From NCBI GenBank assembly GCA_051010015.1, contig JBPCVZ010000144.1:1-25705 (forward strand): a stretch of DNA of 25,705 nt, in the 5' to 3' direction. Each line of letters opens with the position of its first letter. The stretch's first letter is position 1. Under the pieces are notes generated by a model that saw only the letters and a program-made list of their open reading frames with translations, was not told where the DNA came from and ran no database searches. Position numbers and translations under genes: made by a program. Origin of the DNA: CAJQQK01 sp051010015 (GTDB lineage: Bacteria; Pseudomonadota; Alphaproteobacteria; Rhizobiales; Hyphomicrobiaceae). Shown one piece after another: positions 15,186-23,804 of this stretch.

Positions 15186-16445
15186 ATGACTTCAAGCTTG
15201 TTCACATATGCTGTCGAGCGCGCTACTGCGAACCCCAGCATTAAGCACCACCTGAGGTTTGGCCCGCTTACCGTCCTCCTTCGGGCGGGCGACGAATATA
15301 CCGTATTGACCATCGACAAGAAGGGCGCCGCTCTCGAAGCATCGTCGACGACACCATCAGCAGACATCACGCTATCCGCGGCTCCCGAGGCTTGGGCAGA
15401 ACTTCGCAAGGCCGATGCCCGGCCGGGCTTCCAGACGTTGTCAACCATGCGCCGCACGCAAAACCTTGTCGTCACTGGCGACATGGTGAAATTCCAGCAG
15501 CACCACATGCTGCTCGAATTGCTGTTTGCAAACCTCGGCGTCGAAGAACCAATCGCAGCCGTCACCAATAATCTGCCAACGTTCGACCCAATCTCGGGCC
15601 GCTACGTCCGGCTCACACTCGCAGGGCGCGCGCATCGCATCTACTTCGAAGAGGCGGGTCCTGCCACGGGCATCCCGCTCGTCTGTTTGCACACCGCCGG
15701 CAGCGATGGTCGCCAGTATCGCCACATTCTCAATGATCCCGATATCATCAATCGTTTCCGTGTCATTGCTTTCGATCTACCATGGCATGGCAAATCTTCT
15801 CCACCCGCCGGATTCGAAAAGGAAGTCTACGAACTCACGACGGACCGGTATGTCGCGACGATCTTGGCCGTTTGCGACGCCCTCAAACTTGACAAGCCGG
15901 TCGTCATGGGGTGTTCGATCGGCGGACGCGTCGTGCTCCATCTGGCGTTGCTTCACGCCCACAGATTTCGCGCAGCGATCGGCCTGCAGTCAGCGCTCTA
16001 CGCCGAAGATAGAAGCATCGGCGATCGCGCACCAGATTCCGCCCTGCATCGCCCCGATGTCCACGGCTCCGAACTGGCCGGTGCCTTGATGGCTGGCATG
16101 ACCGCTCCGCAATCCCCGACAGCTGAACGTTGGGAAACAATGTGGCACTACATGCAAGGCGGTCCAGGCATCTTCGCCGGCGATCTGCACTACTATTTCA
16201 CCGATGGTGACCTGCGCGATGGCAATGCCGCAGCCCTGCGCGACAACTCTTGCCCGGTCTATCTGCTCTCCGGCGAATATGATGCCTCCGCGACTCCGGA
16301 AATGGGACGCGAAGTCGCCGAACTAATCGACGCCGAACATTTCGAAGTAATGAAGGACGTTGGCCATTTTCCTATGTCCGAGAACCCGGCTCGCTTCCGC
16401 GAATACATTCTTCCCATTTTTGAAAAGATCGCCGCGCAGCGCTAG
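15186..16445 (+). CDS. SCP2-like domain fused to alpha/beta hydrolase
   Basis: The 419-residue product has two parts. Residues about 1-120 look like an SCP2 sterol-carrier-type fold: ADITLSAAPEAWAELRKAD followed by NLVVTGDMVKFQQHH, matching the lipid-binding strand-helix end of that family. Residues about 140-419 form an alpha/beta hydrolase with oxyanion region LVCLHTAGSDGRQ, nucleophile elbow GCSIGG (Ser244), probable acid Asp366 in GEYDAS and His394 in VGHFPMS, so the triad is complete. Hydrolysis of an ester, thioester or C-C bond in a hydrophobic substrate is likely. The ATG at 15186 has GAGGAG about 12 nt upstream, which is rather far. A TTG at 15120 would add 22 residues. It lies 114 bp after the PhyH gene and 12 bp before the cupin gene. 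Confidence 0.85.
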   Translation: MTSSLFTYAVERATANPSIKHHLRFGPLTVLLRAGDEYTVLTIDKKGAALEASSTTPSADITLSAAPEAWAELRKADARPGFQTLSTMRRTQNLVVTGDMVKFQQHHMLLELLFANLGVEEPIAAVTNNLPTFDPISGRYVRLTLAGRAHRIYFEEAGPATGIPLVCLHTAGSDGRQYRHILNDPDIINRFRVIAFDLPWHGKSSPPAGFEKEVYELTTDRYVATILAVCDALKLDKPVVMGCSIGGRVVLHLALLHAHRFRAAIGLQSALYAEDRSIGDRAPDSALHRPDVHGSELAGALMAGMTAPQSPTAERWETMWHYMQGGPGIFAGDLHYYFTDGDLRDGNAAALRDNSCPVYLLSGEYDASATPEMGREVAELIDAEHFEVMKDVGHFPMSENPARFREYILPIFEKIAAQR

Positions 16446-16457
16446 GAGATCAGCACA

Positions 16458-16787
16458 ATGAAAATGTCCAACATACCGTTTGGCACAACCGATTGGTCGA
16501 CGGTTCCACGAACCGAGCATCCTGGCGAAACTGGTGTTGCCTACTGGCAAACTCAGACCTTCGACGATATTCGCGTGCGATTGGTCGAATATTCACCCGG
16601 TTACCTGGCCGACCATTGGTGCTCGAAAGGCCATATTCTGTTTTGCATGGAAGGCCAACTCGATACGGAACTCGAAGAGGGCCGCATCGTAACGCTGAAG
16701 CCTGGCATGAGTTATCAAGTAGCCGACAACGCCGAGCCGCATCGCTCAACCACGGTTTGCGGCGCCAAACTCTTCATCGTTGACTGA
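16458..16787 (+). CDS. DHCW-motif cupin-fold protein
   Basis: This 109-residue single-domain cupin carries a DHWC sequence (52-55) followed by SKGHILFCMEGQLDTELEEG, the pattern of proteins called DHCW-motif cupins (here the C and W are swapped). A later PHRSTT and GAKLFIVD end match the small cupin barrel. Candidate metal ligands are His53, His59 and the later histidine in EPHRS. It could be a small metal-dependent isomerase or binding protein; no activity is established from sequence. TAGGAGATCAGCACA precedes the ATG with normal spacing. The gene lies 12 bp after the hydrolase and 27 bp before the CoA transferase, so it belongs to the same operon. Confidence 0.85.
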   Translation: MKMSNIPFGTTDWSTVPRTEHPGETGVAYWQTQTFDDIRVRLVEYSPGYLADHWCSKGHILFCMEGQLDTELEEGRIVTLKPGMSYQVADNAEPHRSTTVCGAKLFIVD

Positions 16788-16814
16788 TACGGGACCGCAG
16801 CAAGGAAATACACT

Positions 16815-18014
16815 GTGAGCAATCCAGACGAGAATGACCTGCCGCTGCCTTACACTGGGATCAAAGTCGTCGACATGTCTCAAGGCGTCGCCGGGCCGTA
16901 CTGCGGCATGCTACTGGCCCAAAACGGCGCTGACGTTATCAAGATCGAGCCGGGTGGTGACGGTGACTGGTCGCGCATTTTGGGGCAGACCTACGGCGAT
17001 CACACAGCATTCTCAATCGCCGCCAACCTCGGCAAGCGCAGCATCGTCATGGACCTCAAAAACGAGGCCAGCCGTGAGATCGTCGACAAGATGGTCGCAG
17101 ATGCCGATGTCTTCATCGAGGGATTTAGACCCGGTGTGACGGACCGCCTTGGCTACTCATACGAGCGCCTCAAGGCCAACAACCCGAAACTGATCTATGT
17201 TTCTGTTTCGGGATTCGGTCAGAAAGGCCCGATGCGCGAGCGCCCCGCGATGGACCCGATGCTGCAAGCCTTCACTGGCTTCATGGCGGAAAACAAGGGC
17301 GCAGATAGCATTCCACATCGCACGCCCGTCATCTTCTTCGACATGTCGACCGCACTCTATGCACAGCAGGCGGTCGCGGCGATGCTCTTTGCTCAACGCG
17401 TCCAAGGCGTTAAGACGGGCCGCCGCATCGAGCTGAGCTTGATGGAATCCGCCGCCGCCATCCAAGCCATCCGTGTCATGTCCGGTTACCGTGAAGGCCC
17501 ATTCAAGATCGCTGCAGCGCCCTCCGGCACATTCACCACGCTTGACGGCTGGCTGCAAATCATCGTCGTCAAAGATCAGGAGATGCGCAAGTTCGCGCAA
17601 GCCCTTGGACATCCCGAATGGGGCGACGATCCGCGCTTCGCGACAAGCGCCGCACGGCGCAAGTACGTCGATGAATTGACCGGTATGGTACGTGAGATTT
17701 TTGCAACCAATACTACAGCGCACTGGCAAGGCGTTTTGTCGGAATTCGGTCTTCAGAATGAGGCGGTTCAGACCTATCCCGAATTTGTAGATCATGCCCA
17801 AACAAAGGAAATGGAGACGATCGCCTGGTTGACGGCGGCAGGCTCATCCGAACCTTGGCCGATTCCAAACATTCCTGGTCTGGCCAAATACCAAGCGGGC
17901 ACCGCACGCGCAACCTCACCAACAAGAGGTCAACACACTCGCGAGATATTGACCGAGCATGGTTACGACGCCGGAACGATCGACCGACTTGTCGCCGACC
18001 ACGTCGTGACCTGA
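16815..18014 (+). CDS. CaiB/BaiF family (class III) CoA transferase
   Basis: This 399-residue enzyme transfers CoA between carboxylic acids. Family signatures are present throughout: GIKVVDMSQGVAGPYCGMLLAQ near the start, ADVIKIEP, GKRSIVMDLKN, and the catalytic-aspartate motif RPAMDPMLQAFTGFM with Asp147, the expected covalent acyl-anhydride residue. PTRGQHTREILTE follows near the C-terminus. It uses a GTG start at 16815 with AAGGA 7 nt upstream. It is last in the 13908-18014 operon and probably activates the pathway's acid as a CoA ester or recycles CoA. Neither donor nor acceptor acid can be assigned. Confidence 0.93.
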   Translation: MSNPDENDLPLPYTGIKVVDMSQGVAGPYCGMLLAQNGADVIKIEPGGDGDWSRILGQTYGDHTAFSIAANLGKRSIVMDLKNEASREIVDKMVADADVFIEGFRPGVTDRLGYSYERLKANNPKLIYVSVSGFGQKGPMRERPAMDPMLQAFTGFMAENKGADSIPHRTPVIFFDMSTALYAQQAVAAMLFAQRVQGVKTGRRIELSLMESAAAIQAIRVMSGYREGPFKIAAAPSGTFTTLDGWLQIIVVKDQEMRKFAQALGHPEWGDDPRFATSAARRKYVDELTGMVREIFATNTTAHWQGVLSEFGLQNEAVQTYPEFVDHAQTKEMETIAWLTAAGSSEPWPIPNIPGLAKYQAGTARATSPTRGQHTREILTEHGYDAGTIDRLVADHVVT

Positions 18015-18280
18015 CATGGGAACGGCATCACTTAGACTTTTCCTAAGATTGCGATAGAAAAACCTAGCTAGCTATCCCGGTGGCTGGAAGCGTAATAGAC
18101 AAAGACAAATACAGACTAACGTCACCGGCGGCGCCGAGGTGTTTCTCTTGCCGCGATGCATCATTCGACTATCAGTGCGAACCCATCCAATTGCAGATCA
18201 GAGCCATTCAGGAGAATTCGTTTCTGTAATCGCATCAGTCAGCGTACATCTGCCTAATATTGTGTGATTGAGGTAATAGA

Positions 18281-19792
18281 CTATCCGGTCAGCGTTCGAC
18301 GAACAGCATCCTGCCACTTAGCATATTTCTCTTCTCGTTCAGCGCTCGCCATCTTTGGCTCAAATCGCTGCTGAAGTTCCCAGGTCTGTGCAAACTTTGA
18401 CGGCTCCGGGTAGAAGCCGACTCGAAGACCTGCGAGGTAAGCGGCACCAAGCGCAGTCGTCTCGAGAATCTTTGGACGGTCGACCGGCGCATCAAGCATG
18501 TCAGCAAGACACTGCATAGTCCAATCTGAGGCAACCATACCTCCATCTACGCGCAACACGGTTTCGCTCTGATCTTGCGCGCGGCTACCTGTCGAATGCA
18601 GATCACGTTTCATGGCCTCCAAAAGATCTCGCGTCTGTAAGCAAACACTTTCCAAAGCGGCACACGCCAACTCGGCGCGTCCGGTGTTACGTGTCAGGCC
18701 GAAAATGGCACCGCGGCATTCGGCGTCCCAGTAAGGCGCGCCGAGCCCGGTGAATGCAGGGACAAGGATTACATTCTGGCCGGCATCAGCAGCAGCGGCA
18801 AGTTCTCCCGATTGCGCCGCCGTATCAATCAACTGCAATCCGTCTCGAAGCCATTGTACGGCTGCTCCGGCGACGAAGATTGATCCTTCCAAGGCGTAAG
18901 TCGGCTTGCCATCAAGCTGAAAGGCAATGGTGGTCAAAAGACGGTTCTTGGAAGAAACCGGCTGGTCCCCAGTATTTAGCAGTGCAAAACAACCCGTGCC
19001 ATAAGTGGACTTCATCATGCCGGGTTCAAAACAAGCCTGTCCGACTGTTGCTGCCTGCTGATCGCCGGCAATTCCTGCTATTGGAATGCCAGTGCCGAAG
19101 AATTCGGGACTCGTCACCCCGAAATTCGCCGCACTATCGCGAACCTCGGGCAACATTGACGCCGGCACGCCGAACAGATCAAGCAACTCAGGGTCCCAGC
19201 AACCTTTCCGAATATCGTAGAGTAACGTTCGGCTTGCGTTCGTGGCGTCTGTCGCATGCGTCTGGTCACCGGTCAGATGCCACAGTAAGAAACTATCCAC
19301 CGTCCCGAATGCGAGACGACCCTTTTCTGCTGCCTCGCGCGCGCCGTCGACGTTGTCCAATAGCCATTTGATCTTGGTCGCCGAAAAGTATGGATCAAGC
19401 AGGAGACCTGTCTTTTCCGTAATCGCTTGCTCATGACCGGCGGCTCTAAGAGTGCTGCACGCTTCAGCTGTGCGGCGATCCTGCCAAACAATAGCTTTGT
19501 GGATAGGTTTGCCCGTAGCGCGATCCCAAACAAGAGTCGTCTCACGCTGGTTGGTGATGCCGATGGCAGCAATATCCTCAGATGCCAGGCCTGCCTTGGC
19601 GATAGCTTCGCGGCACGTGACAAGTACCGACTGGAAGATCTCGTCGGGGTCGTGCTCGACCCAACCGGATTGCGGGTAGTGCTGGGTAAATTCCTGCTGT
19701 GCGATGGAGGTAATCGCAAGCGACTGATCAAACACGATTGCCCTGCTCGAGGTCGTACCCTGGTCAATTGAAAGGACATATTTTTGAGGCAT
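18281..19792 (-). CDS. glpK: Glycerol kinase
   Basis: This 503-residue FGGY-family kinase phosphorylates glycerol to sn-glycerol 3-phosphate. Visible signatures are the ATP-binding start SIDQGTTSSRAIVFD (Asp10), GITNQRETT and VWQDRRT in the glycerol-binding region, catalytic Asp244 in GIAGDQQAA, ALEGSIFVAGAAVQWLRD, GLGAPYWD and VDGGMVASDW. Length is normal for the family. Before GIAGDQQ the sequence reads EFFGTGIPIAG, and the glycine/basic loop that binds fructose-1,6-bisphosphate in enterobacterial GlpK is not evident. Allosteric inhibition may therefore differ (inference). No glpF, glpD or glpR lies nearby. It is divergent from selO across a 287-bp gap, and 266 bp of non-coding DNA separate its end from the CoA-transferase gene. 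Confidence 0.97.
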   Translation of the reverse strand: MPQKYVLSIDQGTTSSRAIVFDQSLAITSIAQQEFTQHYPQSGWVEHDPDEIFQSVLVTCREAIAKAGLASEDIAAIGITNQRETTLVWDRATGKPIHKAIVWQDRRTAEACSTLRAAGHEQAITEKTGLLLDPYFSATKIKWLLDNVDGAREAAEKGRLAFGTVDSFLLWHLTGDQTHATDATNASRTLLYDIRKGCWDPELLDLFGVPASMLPEVRDSAANFGVTSPEFFGTGIPIAGIAGDQQAATVGQACFEPGMMKSTYGTGCFALLNTGDQPVSSKNRLLTTIAFQLDGKPTYALEGSIFVAGAAVQWLRDGLQLIDTAAQSGELAAAADAGQNVILVPAFTGLGAPYWDAECRGAIFGLTRNTGRAELACAALESVCLQTRDLLEAMKRDLHSTGSRAQDQSETVLRVDGGMVASDWTMQCLADMLDAPVDRPKILETTALGAAYLAGLRVGFYPEPSKFAQTWELQQRFEPKMASAEREEKYAKWQDAVRRTLTG

Positions 19793-20079
19793 GACGCATA
19801 GCTCCGGTATGATCAGTCTGGCCCAGCTTGCTCAGGATCGGCAGGCCGATTGTTTGGAACCAGTATAGCAGTTCTGATCCGACGGGGATATTTGGTTGCC
19901 AGCGATCCTTGTCAAACCAGCGTCATACCCTTCTTGCCAAATCCTAGTTTAGCCGCCATGTCTAACGGATCATTTTGCCAATTGGCACCAGCTTCGTGGT
20001 CCTCGTTCGGTAAGGACATCTTTCGAATCCCCGATGCCGATAGCCAGGCAGAGTCCACCGCGCGATCAGAGAGTTCGTC

Positions 20080-21585
20080 ATGAACGTTCATATCCCCAAT
20101 ACCTTGCGCTTCGAATTCGACAACACTTATGCCCGCGACCTCGAAGGATTCTATACGCCTTGGCAGGCCGAGCCGGTACCTGAGCCAAGTTTTCTCGCCT
20201 TCAACCGTGATCTCGCGACTGAACTTGGCCTTGACGTCGCCGCGCTGGAAACCGAAGCAGGTGCCGCGATCTTCGCCGGCAACGAAACACCGCACGGCTC
20301 GGCGCCGCTGGCTCAGGCTTACGCGGGCCATCAATTCGGTGGCTTTTCACCAAAACTCGGCGACGGTCGCGCAATCTTGCTTGGTGAAGTGCTCGACACG
20401 CGCGGCAATCGCCGCGACATCCAGCTTAAGGGTTCTGGTCGCACGCCATTCTCGCGGGGAGGAGATGGCAAGGCAGCGGTCGGTCCGGTGCTGCGCGAAT
20501 ACCTGATTGGCGAAGCAATGCATGCACTAAGCATTCCGACCACACGCGCCCTTGCCGCTGTTTCAACAGGCGAACCTGTATTGCGAGAGTTGCCACTGCC
20601 GGGCGCTATTCTGACGCGAGTTGCCGCCAGCCATATCCGCGTAGGAACGTTCCAGTATTTCGCCGTTCGCAAGGATTGGGCAAAGATCAAGCAGCTGGCA
20701 GACTACGTTATCACTCGTCACTATCCCGAGATCACCGGGACGGAAATATATGGAGATATCAATCCATACGTTGCCCTATTTCACGCCGTCTCGGATGCGC
20801 AAGCAAGACTGGTCGCCAAGTGGATGCACGTAGGGTTTATTCATGGCGTCATGAACACCGACAACATGAGCATCTCCGGCGAGACCATCGACTATGGGCC
20901 GTGTGCTTTCATGGACCGCTACGGGCCAGATACCGTGTTCAGTTCGATCGACACGCACGGCCGCTATGCCTTTGCAAATCAGCCGGTCATGGCGCAGTGG
21001 AACCTGACCCGGTTTGCCGAAACCCTGCTGATGATCGCTGATCCTGACGTCGACCGGGCGACAGAAATTCTCACCGAAGCAATTCACGCCTTCGCAACCA
21101 CGTACCAAACACATTGGCTGGCCGGCATGCGCGCCAAGCTCGGCATAATGTCCGAGGCAGCTGAAGACCTCGATCTAGTCAATAACCTTTTTAGCGCAAT
21201 GCACGGCCAGGGCGCCGACTATACGCTCGCCTTTCGTCGATTGTCGGATTCCGCGCAGGGCAACGATGCACCGTTGACAGCTTTGTTCGACGACGAAACG
21301 GCAATTGCGGACTGGCTCCAGAGATGGCGCAGCCGTCTCGCTCGTGATGAAATCTCACCGGAAGTGCGCGTGGCGGCCATGGAGAAAACCAATCCACTCT
21401 ATATCCCGCGCAACCGCAAGGTCGAAGAAGCGCTTTCGGCGGCGGTCGAGCGCAACGACCTCGCACCGTTCAATCAACTACTCGACATTGTCCGCGATCC
21501 GTTTACCTTCCGCGCCGGGCTTGAGGATTACACCAAGCCAGCTCCTCGCGACGGAGCACCCTATCGAACCTTCTGCGGAACCTAA
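20080..21585 (+). CDS. selO: Protein adenylyltransferase SelO (YdiU family)
   Basis: This 501-residue pseudokinase-fold enzyme transfers AMP from ATP to protein hydroxyls, as established for the SelO family. Family sequence is clear: QAYAGHQFGGFSPKLGDGRA near residue 85, DIQLKGSGRTPFSRGGDGKA with the nucleotide-binding lysine and arginines, and the catalytic loop HGVMNTDNMS with Asp261-Asn262. IDYGP follows (Asp271, metal). The C-terminus is FCGT, with cysteine at the place where eukaryotic SelO carries selenocysteine. Length fits the bacterial family. The ATG at 20080 begins MNVHIPNTLRFEFDN, normal for the family. It converges on the small secreted-protein gene with only 12 bp between stops. 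Confidence 0.97.
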   Translation: MNVHIPNTLRFEFDNTYARDLEGFYTPWQAEPVPEPSFLAFNRDLATELGLDVAALETEAGAAIFAGNETPHGSAPLAQAYAGHQFGGFSPKLGDGRAILLGEVLDTRGNRRDIQLKGSGRTPFSRGGDGKAAVGPVLREYLIGEAMHALSIPTTRALAAVSTGEPVLRELPLPGAILTRVAASHIRVGTFQYFAVRKDWAKIKQLADYVITRHYPEITGTEIYGDINPYVALFHAVSDAQARLVAKWMHVGFIHGVMNTDNMSISGETIDYGPCAFMDRYGPDTVFSSIDTHGRYAFANQPVMAQWNLTRFAETLLMIADPDVDRATEILTEAIHAFATTYQTHWLAGMRAKLGIMSEAAEDLDLVNNLFSAMHGQGADYTLAFRRLSDSAQGNDAPLTALFDDETAIADWLQRWRSRLARDEISPEVRVAAMEKTNPLYIPRNRKVEEALSAAVERNDLAPFNQLLDIVRDPFTFRAGLEDYTKPAPRDGAPYRTFCGT

Positions 21586-21597
21586 GATATCACTGCA

Positions 21598-21924
21598 CTA
21601 TCGGCGTCTACAGGGGACGGCCTCAACCTTGCAGCCCCAGCCGGTCTCGTTTTCCGAGCAGCGAACACTCCTGCTACGTGCGCGCCTGAAGATGGCCCAC
21701 GCGTTTCCGTATTCAAACGCGGTGAATTCGGACCAGGACGCAATTGCATGGGTGCGAGCGATTTTCTTACTGCGCTTGCCCGAACTCGACCCATAGTGGA
21801 AGTGGTCGTCCATACAGGATCTGCCTTTGCGCCTCGCGGCATCGGCCGGCATCACTAGAATCATTACGGCCGTGACGGATGCGATGCCGAATAGTACACC
21901 GGAAGCCAAAGAACGCGGATACAT
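21598..21924 (-). CDS. Small secreted four-cysteine protein, unknown function
   Basis: This 108-residue protein opens with a signal peptide: MYPR, a hydrophobic stretch about 6-25, and PADA cleavage near 29. The mature part has a CMDDHFHYGSSSG motif, an IASWSEFTAFEYGNAWAIFRRA segment, and three further cysteines towards the end (VRCSEN, WGCKVE, VPCRR). That gives four cysteines, consistent with two disulfides in the periplasm. It resembles short conserved alphaproteobacterial periplasmic proteins without assigned function. ATG 21924 has AGGGG about 10 nt upstream. It is tail-to-tail with selO, and I see no functional connection in the sequence. Confidence 0.75.
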   Translation of the reverse strand: MYPRSLASGVLFGIASVTAVMILVMPADAARRKGRSCMDDHFHYGSSSGKRSKKIARTHAIASWSEFTAFEYGNAWAIFRRARSRSVRCSENETGWGCKVEAVPCRRR

Positions 21925-22101
21925 TACGCATTATCCCCTGATTGAAGACAATACCTTCTTACATTGGGGGAAAAACACAGAGAAAGAACAACCGGCAGGA
22001 GTCGTAAACATGGCTCGGTGTTGATGCGCCAAAACCACAGATTGGTAGTATCGCGATCACACCGGCAACGTCTTGGTCGGTTTTAATGCACGAATTGAGT
22101 T

Positions 22102-22359
22102 TTACGGATCACGCCTTGGCGTCCCTGCCGCACCAGTTGCCATCGCCGAGAACATCTTTTGCATAACCTCCATATTGCCGAGACCGCCGGCGATCGCGGC
22201 CTCGAAAAACTTCTGCGGATCGGTAAATGTTTCGAGGTTCTCTTCCGTACGTCTGGCGAGGCCATCCATAATCATTTGATTGACGGCGGACACGTCGGGG
22301 AGCCCAAAAAACGCACGCGCTTCTTCTGGCGTACAATCGATGTTAATCGTGAACTTCAT
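22102..22359 (-). CDS. DUF6489-type small protein
   Basis: This 85-residue cytosolic protein starts MKFTINIDCTPEEARAFFGLPDVSAVNQ, the beta strand plus TPEEAR-FGLPDV opening typical of DUF6489 proteins. An amphipathic helical part follows (FFEAAIAGGLGNMEVMQKMFSAMA). In that family the C-terminal helix is amphipathic and glycine/methionine-rich; the function is unknown. AGGAG lies 8 nt before ATG 22359. A TTG two codons earlier is less likely. It lies downstream of, and in the same direction as, the enolase-superfamily gene, with a 118-bp gap, so co-transcription is possible. Confidence 0.8.
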   Translation of the reverse strand: MKFTINIDCTPEEARAFFGLPDVSAVNQMIMDGLARRTEENLETFTDPQKFFEAAIAGGLGNMEVMQKMFSAMATGAAGTPRRDP

Positions 22360-22477
22360 CGGCAATGCTCCTTCGCGAACGATTGTCAGCTAACGCATAA
22401 CAACCTGTGCGCCGCTTCGCCATTGCGAACCAACCGGCATAGCGACGCATGCGCCGGCCCAACCTGTTCATACACAG

Positions 22478-23617
22478 TCAAACATAGCCGGGCCCATCGA
22501 TGACCGGAAACTTGGCGAGTAGCTTCTCATCGATCTCGACCCCGAGGCCAGGTCCGTCCGGGGGTGCAATCATGCCGTCGGTACCAACTGCGGCCTGCCA
22601 GCTACACAAATCGTCGCGAAACGGATTGTATCGCGAAAGATCCGCTTCGAAATATCCCGCATTGTCGACGCTCGCGAGGAGATGCAAGCACGCCGCAACG
22701 TTCAGACCAGTGACAGATGTGTGCGGGTTGAATGAAAGCTTCCAGGCGGAGATCATCGCGGCGATGCGCTGCCCCTCAGTGATGCCACCTGTCTTCGATA
22801 CGTCGGGCTGGAACACAGTGATCACACCGTCCTCCAAAGCCCGATGCAATTCGAACCGGGTATAGTGGTTCTCACCAGCTGCAAGCGGCGTTCGTCCAAA
22901 ACTGCGTGCCTCTTGATAGCGCCGATGATCATGCGGGGGAAACGGTTCTTCGAGCCATCCGACGTTGGCCGCATCAAGTGCCGGCATCACACGACGCACA
23001 TCGTTCAGTGAATAGGCGGCGTTCGCATCGGTTAGAATATCGATCTCGTCGCCGACGCGCTTGCGTACAGCCTCAACCCGCGCGATATCGTTCGCTGGGG
23101 TATCGCCGATCCGAAGCTTCATCGCCCTGTAACCTGCCTCGGCGATGCTGTGGGCTTCGTCCGCGAGATCCTGCGGCGGTTGATAGCCGAGCGATATACC
23201 GCCGGCATAAGCCGTGATCCGTTTACTGCGGCCTCCCAGCAATTTGTAGATCGGCCAGCCGATTGCCTTGCCGCGAATATCCCACAGCGCCATGTCAATT
23301 CCGCTCATCGCAATCGCCGTCGCAGCGCCCATGCCATGACTCGCGAGCTGCATCTTGTAGATGCGATCCCAGACACCGACGACATCCGTCGCCTGCATGC
23401 CGATGACCAGAGCGCGCAGCGTCGTGTTGGCGAGTTGCGCAACGGCACCGGGTGCCCGACCGGCGTGCGCCTCTCCCCAGCCGACAATCCCATCCGACGT
23501 CTCAACTTTGACCAACACGCTGTCGCGCTTGATCGTGCTGCCGATGCCGAGCGTGACCTGATAATCCTTGGGGATGGCAAACGACAGCGGATAAGCGGTG
23601 ATGTTTTCAATCTTCAT
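22478..23617 (-). CDS. Mandelate racemase / muconate lactonizing enzyme family protein
   Basis: This 379-residue enolase-superfamily enzyme has its Mg-binding residues visible: Asp197 (LTDANAAY), Glu223 (WLEEPF) and Glu249 (AAGENHY). An Asp272 (FQPDVSK) and His299 (NPHTS) pair forms the His-Asp dyad of the mandelate racemase subgroup. The second-strand base motif reads Lys167-Leu-Arg169, so the usual second lysine of KxK is arginine. That favours a reaction driven by the His-Asp dyad, such as dehydration of an acid sugar or racemisation. The N-terminal capping domain spans about 1-125. The ATG at 23617 begins MKIENITAYPLSF, typical for the family; the ribosome-binding site is weak. It is divergent from an SDR and a hydroxyacid dehydrogenase, suggesting one pathway for a hydroxy or sugar acid. 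Confidence 0.92.
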   Translation of the reverse strand: MKIENITAYPLSFAIPKDYQVTLGIGSTIKRDSVLVKVETSDGIVGWGEAHAGRAPGAVAQLANTTLRALVIGMQATDVVGVWDRIYKMQLASHGMGAATAIAMSGIDMALWDIRGKAIGWPIYKLLGGRSKRITAYAGGISLGYQPPQDLADEAHSIAEAGYRAMKLRIGDTPANDIARVEAVRKRVGDEIDILTDANAAYSLNDVRRVMPALDAANVGWLEEPFPPHDHRRYQEARSFGRTPLAAGENHYTRFELHRALEDGVITVFQPDVSKTGGITEGQRIAAMISAWKLSFNPHTSVTGLNVAACLHLLASVDNAGYFEADLSRYNPFRDDLCSWQAAVGTDGMIAPPDGPGLGVEIDEKLLAKFPVIDGPGYV

Positions 23618-23717
23618 GTCAGCACCCGAACTCAATGTGAGGGAGAATGGAAAGATACGAGACTAGTGCGTACGACGGCTGCGGTACAGCAAGAGACGGA
23701 TGACCTGCACTGCGCAT

Positions 23718-23746
23718 TTGACAGCCCGCCTATTGTGACTTTGATT
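23718..23746 (+). promoter_or_regulatory. Candidate promoter for the SDR / dehydrogenase operon
   Basis: A perfect TTGACA (23718-23723) is followed after 17 nt by TTGATT (23741-23746), a weak -10. It lies about 60 nt upstream of ATG 23805 in the 187-bp divergent gap. No clear operator palindrome was seen beside it. Confidence 0.3.
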
Positions 23747-23804
23747 TCGAGAGGGCGCATAACTCTTTACGGCATGCACCCGCCACAACACCGCGAGGCT
23801 GAAC

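Noticed and set aside
19855..19871. Sigma-54-like element (GG and GC ten bases apart) upstream of selO
   Set aside because: Several consensus positions do not match, it is over 200 bp from the start codon, and there is no enhancer-binding-protein gene or reason for sigma-54 control.
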